Below, in pieces: positions 22,374-30,672 of a stretch of 64,000 nt of DNA. Origin of the DNA: Kurthia huakuii LAM0618. Its GTDB lineage: Bacteria; Bacillota; Bacilli; Bacillales_A; Planococcaceae. The stretch is from assembly GCF_000505545.1 (NCBI RefSeq), contig NZ_AYTB01000002.1, forward strand, positions 224,780 to 288,779. The letters are read 5' to 3'. The notes beneath the pieces were generated by a model that was not told where the DNA came from, did not search any database, and was given only the letters and a program-made list of their open reading frames with translations. Position 1 is the first letter of the stretch; each line of letters opens with the position of its first letter. Position numbers and translations under genes: made by a program.

Positions 22374-23941
22374 AGCATTAAGTTTCCTTTCTCGATCTCT
22401 TCTTGTAAGGCGCGCAAACGCTTATAACTTTGTTTTAACGTCGTTACATAATCATTCCAAAATTCATTTTTTGCCGATTTTTTCGCGGCCGTTTTCATCT
22501 TTTTCCATACGCGTACAGCTTGTTTGTAATGCTGGCGCGATTTTTGATTCACTTCATTCATTGCGAGCGTATGATAGAGTGGCAACAACGCCTCTGGTTT
22601 TTGGTCCAACATATCACGCAAGCCGCATAGTTCTAAGTAGCTAAGTGATGAAGGGAAGCGTTGATGCAGCGCAGACCATTCGATATAGCGCTGTTTTTTA
22701 ATCAAATAATGCGAATACGGCTGAATGCCATACATACCTGATGAGGCAAATAATAATTCATTCTCATCATCGCTTAAGTTTACTTGTTTGCATAACTCGT
22801 TAAATTCACTGACAAACGTAGAGCGATAGCGCGTTGCTAGCCATTCATTAATAAAGGAATCGATGTGAATAAGCATCGCGCGAACAATCATCGAAAGCAT
22901 CTCGTCATAGCCATTGCGATTAGCAAAATGAGCTAAGTCTATCCAGACAAGCAGTTGCTTCGATTCAATGGACTCAAGCATTTTTGTAAAATCATCACGC
23001 TTATCGAGCATAATATAAAACATCGCATATACTGCATTACTGTCGACATCATTTGCAATATGACGCTCACGTTGAAGTGTTAGAAGTTCTGTTTCGCGTG
23101 CGCGCTTATCTTGGAACATTGATTCCCAAAATAACGTATAAATATTTAAACGCTCATCAAAATAGCCTTCTTGATGTAGTAAGAAGTAGTTTACGACTTG
23201 TTGCAAACTTTCATAAAATGGATCCAGCGCAAAAAGGCGCGATTTATTCGCACATTGGCGAATAAATTCTTTGATTTTTTCGGCTTCGTGTTCAATAAAA
23301 TTAATATAAAATGAGCGAGAAGCTTCTGCTGCGGTGTTCAAATGTTTCCACGTATGCGATAAAAGCGAAATATGCGTAAATAATTGATACATACTACTCC
23401 ACTCACGTTCAAGTGGCGTATAGCGGAAAATTTGTTGCTGCATATCTGAAAAAATACTTTCTAATAAATAGGGATTCAGTTTTTGCTGGTTGTATAAGTT
23501 TTGGCGATACACTTGCTGTACAAGTTTTAACCAAGCTTCAGGTGTCCGTTCTTCATTTAATAGACGTAGCTGGACACTTTTTTTATTGCGGAAGTCTTCT
23601 AGCCATTGCGATAAAGAGTCAACATATTGATAGAGTGTAAACATGGCCGCTAATTGATGGCGGCATGGCTTGTTCGTTGGGCAGTCGCATGACAATTTGT
23701 CCTCGTTTACGACAATCGTTACGGTTGGTGTGCCAGCATCTTGCACTGCAAATTGCATGCGTCCTAATTCCGCACGAAAACTACGTAATTTCACATAATT
23801 ATGACGTGCTAAAAAAGCTGCACGTCGAACTGTTTCCTCATGTTGTTCATTTGAGGAATCGAGTTCAAGGCTAAGCTCTAGCATTTTATTGCGTAAAAAA
23901 TCTTCATATAAATGAGCGATTTCTGAAACGTTTGTATTCAT
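22370..23941 (-). CDS. ywqB: SWIM zinc-finger protein YwqB
   Basis: The 523-residue product carries a SWIM finger near residues 82-96 (CDCPTNKPCRHQ, the CxC...CxH pattern) that could bind DNA or protein; the rest is helical and has no other domain I recognise. Its stop overlaps the ywqA start (ATGA), so the two are translated together, an arrangement common for SWIM/SNF2 pairs in Bacillales. Function unknown; a partnership with the helicase is inferred. Confidence 0.88.
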   Translation of the reverse strand: MNTNVSEIAHLYEDFLRNKMLELSLELDSSNEQHEETVRRAAFLARHNYVKLRSFRAELGRMQFAVQDAGTPTVTIVVNEDKLSCDCPTNKPCRHQLAAMFTLYQYVDSLSQWLEDFRNKKSVQLRLLNEERTPEAWLKLVQQVYRQNLYNQQKLNPYLLESIFSDMQQQIFRYTPLEREWSSMYQLFTHISLLSHTWKHLNTAAEASRSFYINFIEHEAEKIKEFIRQCANKSRLFALDPFYESLQQVVNYFLLHQEGYFDERLNIYTLFWESMFQDKRARETELLTLQRERHIANDVDSNAVYAMFYIMLDKRDDFTKMLESIESKQLLVWIDLAHFANRNGYDEMLSMIVRAMLIHIDSFINEWLATRYRSTFVSEFNELCKQVNLSDDENELLFASSGMYGIQPYSHYLIKKQRYIEWSALHQRFPSSLSYLELCGLRDMLDQKPEALLPLYHTLAMNEVNQKSRQHYKQAVRVWKKMKTAAKKSAKNEFWNDYVTTLKQSYKRLRALQEEIEKGNLML

Positions 23942-23977
23942 ATTTATATCCCGTCCTCAAAAAAAATCTTTCTCTCC

Positions 23978-24006
23978 ATTATATGCCGATTCATGTAATG
24001 CGTAAA
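23978..24006 (-). promoter_or_regulatory. sigma-A promoter for ywqB-ywqA
   Basis: On the minus strand TTTACG (24006-24001), a 17-base spacer and TATAAT (23983-23978) lie about 40 bases before the ywqB start. Confidence 0.7.
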
Positions 24007-24084
24007 TGTTTTCGATTGAAACAACATTTCTTCTAGTCAAAATGTTGTATTTAAATCATAATATGTGTGAAAAGCTGTAAATGG

Positions 24085-24093
24085 TGGTATTAT
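24085..24093 (+). promoter_or_regulatory. extended -10 promoter for the IDEAL-domain gene
   Basis: TGgTATTAT (24085-24093) about 140 bases before the gene. The leader it would produce contains TTGCGATAAGA (24110-24120) that can pair with TCTTATTGCAA (24155-24165) with one mismatch, so the message may start with a stem-loop. Confidence 0.45.
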
Positions 24094-24236
24094 ATAAGTA
24101 GTCGGAATATTGCGATAAGACAGCGCGTTACGTTCCTCATGATTCTTCCTCGGTTCTTATTGCAAACTCGACCGATTAATAGGACTCCGTTAGCGTTAAG
24201 GATTATGAATTTCCTTGTTAAAAGGAGGGGAACGTC

Positions 24237-24683
24237 ATGTTACAAATCCGTCGAATCGAACCGTTTTATACAAAACGCGTAGGGGATCGTTTAAAACTCG
24301 TGTTTGCTTATCAATATTTCTCTGTATTAAAAGATGACGAGTTGTTTAACTTTATTCCAGTCGAAGGAAAAGAGATTATCATTAACCTCAAGACGCTACA
24401 GGTCGAAAACCTATCTGATGTTTTCGTATTTCAACGTGGTAGCCGTTTCATCCGCCTACCGTTATATCAATTACTGCTTGTCTCAAACATTCATGATCAT
24501 CTTCAAAAAATCTTGGATGACTTAGAATTGAAAAAAGAGCAGAAAGAGGCGCGTGCAGCAGCTCATTCCGAATTTGAAGTACTGTTTACAGAAATGGAAG
24601 ACCAAAACCGTCTCAATTTAATTGACGTAGCGCTCGATCGTCGGGATAAAGGTTTATTTGATGAATTAACCAACATGCGTTAA
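24237..24683 (+). CDS. IDEAL-domain protein
   Basis: The 148-residue product ends with the IDEAL domain (about residues 112-148: FTEMEDQNRLNLIDVALDRR, then DKGLFDELTNM), a short helical module found in YpiB-like and other Firmicutes proteins. The N-terminal hundred residues are mainly beta and do not match a named domain that I recognise. AAAGGAGGGG lies before ATG 24237. In related genomes a protein of this kind lies next to ywqB/comK-region genes, but I cannot assign a function. Confidence 0.7.
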   Translation: MLQIRRIEPFYTKRVGDRLKLVFAYQYFSVLKDDELFNFIPVEGKEIIINLKTLQVENLSDVFVFQRGSRFIRLPLYQLLLVSNIHDHLQKILDDLELKKEQKEARAAAHSEFEVLFTEMEDQNRLNLIDVALDRRDKGLFDELTNMR

Positions 24684-24776
24684 AGGAGTAATAAAAAAGT
24701 AGACAAAAAAATAGACAAATGGGTATATATGTATAAGATGATATCTCGTTAAAATCAGGTAAAAGGATGCTAAGAA

Positions 24777-25280
24777 ATGAAGCGGGCTTATAAGCTGGAA
24801 ATAAAACCAACTGACCGGCAAAGTGAAAAACTTATCAGAACCTTTGGCGTTTGTCGTTATGTCTATAACATGTATATTGCAACGAATCGTTTCAATTACG
24901 AAGAAGGTAGAAACTACCAGAAGAACATTGTGAATGTATTGGTAAAAACCAAACCAACATTCATTACATTAGAAGATTTAAATGTTCGAGGTATGATGAA
25001 AAACAGACATTTATCAAAAGCGATTGCAAAACAAGGATTCTTCCATTTTAGAACAAAATTACAGATGAAATGTGAAGAGTATGGAATTGAATTACGACTT
25101 GTGAATCGTTTTTATACTAGTTCTAAGTTATGTAGCTGTTGTGGGCATAAAAAGGTAGATTTAACACTGAAAAATAGGGTTTATGAATGTGTAAACTGCC
25201 ATGCAGTGCTAGACCGAGATTTAAACGCTTCTATCAATTTAAAACAAGCTACACAATATGAATTGTTAGTGTCCGTTTAA
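24777..25280 (+). pseudogene. tnpB: TnpB with a large in-frame internal deletion
   Basis: The 167-residue reading frame joins the usual TnpB N-terminus (MKRAYKLEIKPTDRQ, residues 1 to about 50) directly to the C-terminal third starting at KPTFITLEDLNVRGMMKN. The middle of about 200 residues, including most of the RNA-binding WED/REC part and the RuvC-I aspartate, is missing by comparison with the intact 378-residue TnpB at 31093. RuvC-II glutamate (TLEDL), the CxxC...CxxC zinc finger and the RuvC-III aspartate (LDRDLNAS) remain. Nuclease activity is not expected. A weak promoter (TAGACA 24712-24717, 16 bases, TAAGAT 24734-24739) lies upstream, so it may still be transcribed. Confidence 0.75.
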
Positions 25281-25430
25281 ATGAATAGAGTACGGTGGGC
25301 TACATCGGAATTGAAGCCTGTGGAGAGTGATACGAAACGTTAGTAGGGATACGTGCCGAGGACGCATTCTAAGAAGCAGGAAAAAGCTAGATGTATACTT
25401 TTGTATATGTTTTTAGTAGCAGCGGGTCGA
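25200..25430 (+). ncRNA. omega-RNA-like 3' region of the tnpB remnant
   Basis: TnpB elements make their guide RNA from the 3' end of tnpB and the non-coding right end. This stretch keeps that layout: the end of tnpB, then a structured non-coding tail rich in short G/C stems and ending near AAAAAGCTAGATGTATAC. Assignment is by position and by resemblance to known right ends; limits are approximate. Confidence 0.4.
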
Positions 25431-25458
25431 CATTTTAAAACGTCACAGTAGTCAATAA

Positions 25459-25500
25459 CAGGCATCTATGTTGAGCTAAACACAGGTGCCTGCTTTTTTT
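25459..25500 (+). terminator. terminator upstream of the flagellin gene
   Basis: CAGGCATCTATGTT (25459-25472) pairs with AACACAGGTGCCTG (25479-25492) apart from one mismatch and a wobble, followed by seven T. It probably served the IDEAL-domain gene before the tnpB element came between. Confidence 0.8.
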
Positions 25501-25501
25501 G

Positions 25502-25528
25502 TCGAAAAAAAAGTTGCTATACCGATAA
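25502..25528 (+). promoter_or_regulatory. possible sigma-D promoter of the flagellin gene
   Basis: ACCGATAA (25521-25528) differs by one base from the sigma-D -10 consensus GCCGATAA. The -35 side (CGAAAA-type sequence around 25503-25508) is a poor match to TAAA. Flagellin genes of Bacillales are usually read by sigma-D, which is why this site is credible. Confidence 0.45.
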
Positions 25529-25554
25529 TAATAGTAGAGGGGGGGGAACGCTTT

Positions 25555-26382
25555 ATGAGGATTGGTGCATGGCATAGTCAAGGAATGAATATATGGGGCA
25601 ATATGAATCGTCAATGGAATGCAGCGTCGAAAGCACTTGAGCGATTATCGACAGGTTACCGTATTAATCGTGCGGGTGATGACCCAGCTGGACTCGCAAT
25701 TTCTGAAAAAATGCGCGCACAAATTAATGGACTCAATATGGCATCAAAGAACATACAGGACGGTATATCGATGGTTCAAACAGCAGAAGGGGCGCTTAAT
25801 GAAACACATTCAATGTTACAACGTATGCGTGAACTATCGGTGCAATCTGCTAACGATACGTTGACAGATGATGACCGCGCATTAATTGAAGTGGAATTTC
25901 AGGAGCTTAAAAAAGAAGTGACGCGCATTTCTACCGATACAGAATTTAATACACGCAAATTGTTAAATGGTGATAACGCAACAACGCCGTTAAAAATTCA
26001 AGTTGGTGCAAATGCTGGGCAAACGATTGATTTGACGATGAACGATATGAGTGCCGATGCGATTGGACTTACAGATGCCTCGATTGCGACACGTGACGAG
26101 GCAGAATCGGCGCTGTCCACATTAGATGAAGCTATTAAAAAAGTTTCAATGGAACGTGCGCAAATGGGTGCCTATCAAAATCGCATGGAGCATGCCTACA
26201 ATGTCAACGTGAATACGGCTGAAAATCTGACTGCGGCAGAATCGCGTATTCGTGATGCAGACATTGCGAAGGAAATGATGAATTTCACAAAGGCGAGTAT
26301 ATTACAGCAGGCAGCACAGTATGCGATGGCGATGCATATGCAAACAGCGCAAGGGATGCTGCAACTGTTAAAAATGAATTAG
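25555..26382 (+). CDS. flagellin (short, atypical N-terminus)
   Basis: The 275-residue product has both terminal D0/D1 flagellin domains: ALERLSTGYRINRAGDDPAG and LAISEKMRAQINGLNMASKN at the front, and ESRIRDADIAKEMMNFTKAS and LQQAAQYAMAMHMQT at the end, with almost no variable central domain. The first 25 residues (MRIGAWHSQGMNIWGNMNRQ) deviate from the canonical MRINxNxxALN start. ATG 25555 follows a GAGGGGGGGGAACG site. The gene stands alone, away from flhO-flhP, so it may be a flagellin paralogue rather than the main filament protein. Filament assembly outside the cell is expected. Confidence 0.9.
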   Translation: MRIGAWHSQGMNIWGNMNRQWNAASKALERLSTGYRINRAGDDPAGLAISEKMRAQINGLNMASKNIQDGISMVQTAEGALNETHSMLQRMRELSVQSANDTLTDDDRALIEVEFQELKKEVTRISTDTEFNTRKLLNGDNATTPLKIQVGANAGQTIDLTMNDMSADAIGLTDASIATRDEAESALSTLDEAIKKVSMERAQMGAYQNRMEHAYNVNVNTAENLTAAESRIRDADIAKEMMNFTKASILQQAAQYAMAMHMQTAQGMLQLLKMN

Positions 26383-26389
26383 TGGACAG

Positions 26390-26432
26390 AAAAATGCTTT
26401 TGGAAGTGACTATTTTTGCAAAAGTATTTTTT
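26390..26432 (+). terminator. flagellin terminator
   Basis: AAAAATGCTTTTG (26390-26402) pairs with CAAAAGTATTTTT (26419-26431) with one wobble, ending in T residues. The rest of the 378-base gap is AT-rich, with a GCATATATATGC palindrome near 26575, and ends in the promoter of the ABC importer. Confidence 0.7.
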
Positions 26433-26681
26433 AATTGCATATTGTGTACGAATAAAATAAGATAAAAGTGTATAAATATACATTGGAAAGTATTTTATTT
26501 AACTAATAACAGTAAAAAGTTCAAAAAAATGGCGTTAAAACAACGTTTGATAGCGAGAAATGCCAAAATCAATGTGCATATATATGCTGTTATATATGCG
26601 TATTTTATTCATAAAGTCTGTATATTACTTAAGAATATTGAATAATATACTCATTTAGATGTAATAATGTTAATTTTTATG

Positions 26682-26710
26682 TAGACAAATGAATAAAAAT
26701 AAACTATAAT
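26682..26710 (+). promoter_or_regulatory. sigma-A promoter for the amino-acid ABC importer
   Basis: TAGACA (26682-26687), 17 bases and TATAAT (26705-26710), about 50 bases before the binding-protein gene. Confidence 0.8.
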
Positions 26711-26760
26711 TTATTTATAATAAATATTCGAAAACAAATTCCGAGAGGGGATAGCAAAAC

Positions 26761-27579
26761 ATGAAAAAATGGTTAGCAGCATTCTTATTAGTCGTCGTGA
26801 CTGCAGCACTTGCAGCTTGCGGTAGTAGCGATGATGAAAAAAGTGGTTCATCAACAGTAGATAAAGTAAAAGAACAAAAAACATTAGTAATTGGTACAAA
26901 TGCAGGTTATTATCCGTTTGAAATGTTCGATAAAGAAGGCGAAATGATTGGTTACGATGTAGACGTAGCAAATGCAATTGCCGAAAAAATGGGTGCAAAA
27001 TTAGAAGTAAAACAACTTGGTTTTGATTCATTAATTCCAGCATTACAAGCAAATAAAGTAGATTTAGTCTTAGCAGGTATGACAATTACAGACGAACGTA
27101 AAAATGCAGTAGACTTTGCGGACTCATACTATACAACTGGTCAAGCAATCATGGTAGAAAAAGGTAGCACAGCAAAAACACTTGCAGATATCGATAAAAA
27201 GGGTAATAAAATCGCTGTTCAAATTGGGACAACTGGTGCGATCGTTGCAAAAGAAAAAGTAAAAAATGCAACAGTTCAAGAATTTGAAGATTTCCCAACA
27301 GCAGCACTTGCAGCACAACAAGGTAAAGTAGCTGGCGTTATTTATGACGAACCAGCGATTCAAGTTTATGCTTTGGAAAACAAAGGCAAAGTTAAAAAAT
27401 TCGACGAGCTATTAGCAACAGATGAATTAGGTATCGCAGTGAAAAAAGGCGATGAAGAGACGCTTAAATTCATCAATGATTTCTTAAAAGAATACAAAGG
27501 CTCTGAACAAGAAAAAGAACTAAAAGCAAAATGGTTTGATAGCAATGACTGGTTAAACTCTGTAGACCAACCGAAATAA
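26761..27579 (+). CDS. polar amino-acid ABC transporter substrate-binding lipoprotein
   Basis: The 272-residue product starts with a lipoprotein signal ending in LAAC (Cys20), so it is anchored to the outer face of the membrane. The body is an SBP family 3 domain: TLVIGTNAGYYPFEMFDKEG near the start of the mature part, GYDVDVANAIAEKMG, and LVLAGMTITDERKNAVDFAD. It captures an amino acid, probably glutamine/arginine/cystine class, and passes it to the permease encoded next. Gap to the permease contains a hairpin terminator. The ligand cannot be told from sequence alone. Confidence 0.93.
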   Translation: MKKWLAAFLLVVVTAALAACGSSDDEKSGSSTVDKVKEQKTLVIGTNAGYYPFEMFDKEGEMIGYDVDVANAIAEKMGAKLEVKQLGFDSLIPALQANKVDLVLAGMTITDERKNAVDFADSYYTTGQAIMVEKGSTAKTLADIDKKGNKIAVQIGTTGAIVAKEKVKNATVQEFEDFPTAALAAQQGKVAGVIYDEPAIQVYALENKGKVKKFDELLATDELGIAVKKGDEETLKFINDFLKEYKGSEQEKELKAKWFDSNDWLNSVDQPK

Positions 27580-27611
27580 CAGCACGACCGTATTACCGTT
27601 TCACCCAATAC

Positions 27612-27650
27612 AAAGAGGCGAAGGGTTTAGACCCAGCCTCTTTCTTTTCG
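27612..27650 (+). terminator. intercistronic terminator between binding protein and permease genes
   Basis: AAAGAGGC (27612-27619) pairs with GCCTCTTT (27636-27643), with an inner GGGT/ACCC stem, followed by CTTTTC. Partial read-through would give more binding protein than permease. Confidence 0.75.
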
Positions 27651-27674
27651 TTTTATTATTAGGAGGTTAATGTA

Positions 27675-28340
27675 ATGTTAAATTATGATTTTGACTGGAG
27701 TGTAGTGGCCGACAACTGGGATGTCCTCATGTACGGCGCATGGCTCACAATTAAAATCTCAGCTATTGCCCTGTTGCTGAGCTTACCAATCGGTATTATT
27801 TTTGGTCTAGGACGTATTGCGAAAAACCCTGTCATTCGCTTTATTTCTGGGGCTTATGTAGAAATTATGCGTGGTGTACCACTATTAGTTTTATTAATGT
27901 GGATTTTCTTCGGTTTAGGACAAGTGTTAAACTTAGATACTTATTGGGCTTCAATTATCGGTTTAGCAACGTTTAATGGTGCATTCTTAGCGGAAATTTT
28001 CCGTGCGGGTGTGCAAGCTGTACCAAAAGGCCAAATGGAAGCGGCGCGTGCGAGTGGGATGACACATCTTCAAGCAATGCGCTTCATCATCTTACCGCAA
28101 GCTGTACGTCGTATTATGCCGCCATCTGCTTCGCAATTTATTATGTTAATTAAAGACTCATCTTTAGTGTCCGTAATCGGTGGTATCGATTTAACATTAC
28201 GCGCGAAGAGTCTTGTTGCGAGTTCATTCCGTGCGCTTGAAGTATGGACAGCAGTAGCAGTTATTTACTTCGTTATTACATTCGCTTTATCCTTAATTAT
28301 TCGTTACTTCGAAAAACGTATGATGGATAAAGAGCAGTAG
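27675..28340 (+). CDS. polar amino-acid ABC transporter permease
   Basis: The 221-residue product has about five membrane spans and the His/Glu/Gln/Arg-type permease motif, with [24 protein letters not shown] EAA loop (about residues 110-135) that contacts the ATPase. [20 protein letters not shown] is the family's N-terminal signature. AGGAGG precedes ATG 27675. It lies between the binding protein and the ATPase genes, with 14 bases to the latter. Confidence 0.94.
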   Translation: MLNYDFDWSVVADNWDVLMYGAWLTIKISAIALLLSLPIGIIFGLGRIAKNPVIRFISGAYVEIMRGVPLLVLLMWIFFGLGQVLNLDTYWASIIGLATFNGAFLAEIFRAGVQAVPKGQMEAARASGMTHLQAMRFIILPQAVRRIMPPSASQFIMLIKDSSLVSVIGGIDLTLRAKSLVASSFRALEVWTAVAVIYFVITFALSLIIRYFEKRMMDKEQ

Positions 28341-28354
28341 GAGGGCAATTATTT

Positions 28355-29083
28355 ATGATTTCAATTAAAAACGTCAATAAAAGCTATGGTGATCACCATG
28401 TGCTTACAGATATTCATTTAGAAGTACCAAAATCAAACGTAGTGGCATTAATTGGTCCAAGTGGTGCTGGTAAATCAACGCTTATTCGTACGATTAATGC
28501 ACTTGAAACAATCGATAGTGGCGAAATTATTGTTAATGGTATTTCGATCCACGACAAAAAAACAAACATCAATAAGGCACGTACAAATATTGGCTTCGTA
28601 TTCCAAAGCTTTAATCTATATCCTTTCAAAACGGCACTTGAAAATGTCACAATGGCGCCAATGAAAGTAAAGGGTCTATCGAAGGAAGCGGCGGAAAAAC
28701 GCGGGAAGGAATTATTAACTCAGCTTGGCTTAGGTGATAAATTCGACGCGTACCCAGGTCGTCTATCAGGTGGTCAGCAGCAGCGTGTCGCGATTGCGCG
28801 TGCGGTTGCGATGGACCCAGAAGTTATGCTATTTGATGAACCAACATCAGCGCTTGACCCAGAGATGGTAAAAGAAGTGCTTGATGCGATTCGTAGCTTA
28901 GCAAATGATGGTATGACAATGGTCGTTGTCACGCATGAGATGGGCTTTGCAAAGGAAATTTGTAACGATATCGTCTTTATGGCGGAAGGTAAAATTGTTG
29001 AAGTAGCACCACCATCAGAATTCTTTACAGCACCAAAAACAGAGCGTGCACAAGAATTTTTAAAAGCAGTATTAAATCATTAA
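28355..29083 (+). CDS. polar amino-acid ABC transporter ATP-binding protein
   Basis: The 242-residue ATPase has Walker [10 protein letters not shown] (about residues 33-41), Q-loop VFQSFNLYP, signature [14 protein letters not shown] and Walker [14 protein letters not shown], then the switch histidine in [10 protein letters not shown]. It powers import by the preceding permease. AGGAGGGC lies before ATG 28355. A terminator follows. Confidence 0.96.
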   Translation: MISIKNVNKSYGDHHVLTDIHLEVPKSNVVALIGPSGAGKSTLIRTINALETIDSGEIIVNGISIHDKKTNINKARTNIGFVFQSFNLYPFKTALENVTMAPMKVKGLSKEAAEKRGKELLTQLGLGDKFDAYPGRLSGGQQQRVAIARAVAMDPEVMLFDEPTSALDPEMVKEVLDAIRSLANDGMTMVVVTHEMGFAKEICNDIVFMAEGKIVEVAPPSEFFTAPKTERAQEFLKAVLNH

Positions 29084-29090
29084 TCTATGA

Positions 29091-29125
29091 AAAAAGGGTA
29101 CTGCTTACTAGCAGGCCTTTTTTTG
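29091..29125 (+). terminator. ABC importer operon terminator
   Basis: AAAAAGG...CTGCT (to 29105) pairs with AGCAG...CCTTTTT (29110-29124), with a small internal bulge and a T run. Confidence 0.8.
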
Positions 29126-29223
29126 TGGCTTAAATTTGGCATTTAGAACAATGCAACTTGACAGAATGAAGTATTTGTATTTCTCTTTACGTCATATAAC
29201 TGTATAATAAGTACAAATTCAAA

Positions 29224-29243
29224 AATGTGTGTAAAAACACATT
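29224..29243. promoter_or_regulatory. inverted repeat downstream of the patA -10 region
   Basis: AATGTGT (29224-29230) and ACACATT (29237-29243) form a perfect 7-base inverted repeat with a 6-base spacer. TATAAT at 29203-29208 is the likely -10 box of patA, without a good -35 box, so the repeat lies at about +10 to +30, a typical place for a repressor operator. No regulator gene is seen next to it. Confidence 0.4.
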
Positions 29244-29274
29244 ATTTATAAGAAAAAGAAGGAATGATTGACTT

Positions 29275-30441
29275 ATGTCATTAACATTAAATACCGAAGC
29301 AACACAACTTCGTATCTCTGGAATTCGTGAATTTTCAAATCAACTAATAGATTATCCAAATGCACTAAATTTAACAATTGGCCAACCTGATTTTCCAACA
29401 CCTGAAGCAGTGAAGCAAGCCGGTATCCGAGCGATTGAGGAAAACAAAACATCGTATTCACCGAATGCCGGTTTGCTTGAATTGCGTCAAGTGACGGCGG
29501 CGTATTTCAATGAGCGCTATCATTGTAATTACAATGAACATGAAGTGCTCGTAACAAATGGTGCAACACAAGCGATTGATGCTGTACTGCGCACAATTAT
29601 TGAGCCGGGCGATGAAATTATTGTGTCTGCACCAATGTATGCAGGTTATGTGCCGATGATTGAGTATGCAAAAGCAAAACCTGTATTATTAGATATTACC
29701 GAAACAAATTTTGAACCTGAAGTTGAAGCATTAAAAGCATTGATTACACCAAAAACAAAAGCGATTTTCTTTAACTTCCCATCAAATCCAACGGGGGCGA
29801 CAGTTAGTCCACAACGTATGGATGAGTTGGCGGCATTTTTAGCGGAGCAAGCTATTTATTTAATCTCCGATGAAATTTATAGCGAAATCACTTTTGAAGG
29901 GGAATACCGTTCATTTGGTAGCTACCCAGCATTAAAAGACAAGCTATTTTTAATTTCAGGCTTATCAAAATCACATTCAATGACAGGCTGGCGCATTGGC
30001 TTTATTTTAGCACCACAAGCATTGACGGATATTACGGTGAAAGTAAATGCCTTTAATATTTTATGTGCAGCAGTGCCGAGCCAATATGCGGCAATTGAAG
30101 CGTTAACAAGTTCAAAAGATGCACCAATTGCAATGACCGCATCTTACAAAGAGCGCCGAGACTATATTTATAGTCGCTTAGTAGACATGGGGCTTGAAGT
30201 GCATAAACCAAACGGTGCATTTTACATTTTCCCTTCTATTAAACAATTTGGCATGACGTCCCATGAATTTGCGACGCGTTTATTAAAAGAAGCGGACGTT
30301 TGCGTTGTACCGGGTGCTGTATTTGCGGCAGAAGGTTATTTACGCATCACGTATGCTTATGCATTTGAAACATTAGTCGAAGCAATGGACCGTATGCAAG
30401 CGTTTGTAGCAAAAGTGCGTGATGAACAAGCAACAAAATAG
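29275..30441 (+). CDS. patA: aminotransferase A, probable N-acetyl-L,L-diaminopimelate aminotransferase
   Basis: A class I PLP aminotransferase of 388 residues. It resembles B. subtilis PatA closely along the length: ISGIREFSNQ, LTIGQPDFPTP, YSPNAGLLELRQ, FNFPSNPTGATVS and GLSKSHSMTGWRIGF, where the lysine of LSKSHS (about residue 232) binds PLP. PatA takes part in the acetylated branch of lysine/diaminopimelate synthesis; other amino-acid specificities are possible. AGAAGGAATG lies before ATG 29275. No terminator is visible before the insertion sequence that follows. Confidence 0.85.
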   Translation: MSLTLNTEATQLRISGIREFSNQLIDYPNALNLTIGQPDFPTPEAVKQAGIRAIEENKTSYSPNAGLLELRQVTAAYFNERYHCNYNEHEVLVTNGATQAIDAVLRTIIEPGDEIIVSAPMYAGYVPMIEYAKAKPVLLDITETNFEPEVEALKALITPKTKAIFFNFPSNPTGATVSPQRMDELAAFLAEQAIYLISDEIYSEITFEGEYRSFGSYPALKDKLFLISGLSKSHSMTGWRIGFILAPQALTDITVKVNAFNILCAAVPSQYAAIEALTSSKDAPIAMTASYKERRDYIYSRLVDMGLEVHKPNGAFYIFPSIKQFGMTSHEFATRLLKEADVCVVPGAVFAAEGYLRITYAYAFETLVEAMDRMQAFVAKVRDEQATK

Positions 30442-30611
30442 TTAGCGCAACCCTAGTAGCTACTTAGACGTTCTAAATGTGAAGAAAACGCCTTCAAAAT
30501 GTATTTCAACTGTATAACAATACGGATGTTTCTATCAAAGGTGAGCAGAGGACGCCCACCTCAAGGAGTGTAGCGAGTAGGTGGGTGGTGAATGCTACAA
30601 GGCATTAAGTT

Positions 30612-30640
30612 TTGACTGTAAATCAGCTTTATTGTATAAT
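30612..30640 (+). promoter_or_regulatory. sigma-A promoter for tnpA
   Basis: TTGACT (30612-30617), 17 bases and TATAAT (30635-30640), just inside the left end of the element. Confidence 0.75.
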
Positions 30641-30672
30641 CAGTGTTATAAACAAGAAAGGCTGATACAACA

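Larger units (their letters stand above)
24700..25430 (+). mobile_element. TnpB-only IS605-superfamily remnant
   Basis: An internally deleted tnpB and a conserved non-coding tail lie between the IDEAL-domain gene and what is probably that gene's original terminator (25459-25500). No tnpA is present. The tail has the wording seen at the right ends of such elements (GAATTGAAGCCTGTGGAG, GAAGCAGGAAAAAGCTAG). The exact ends cannot be set; the limits given are approximate. Confidence 0.6.

Noticed and set aside
24777..25280. Calling the short TnpB a functional TldR-type repressor
   Set aside because: TldR proteins keep the RNA-binding N-terminal half and lose RuvC residues; this copy has lost most of that half, so only a decayed remnant can be supported.
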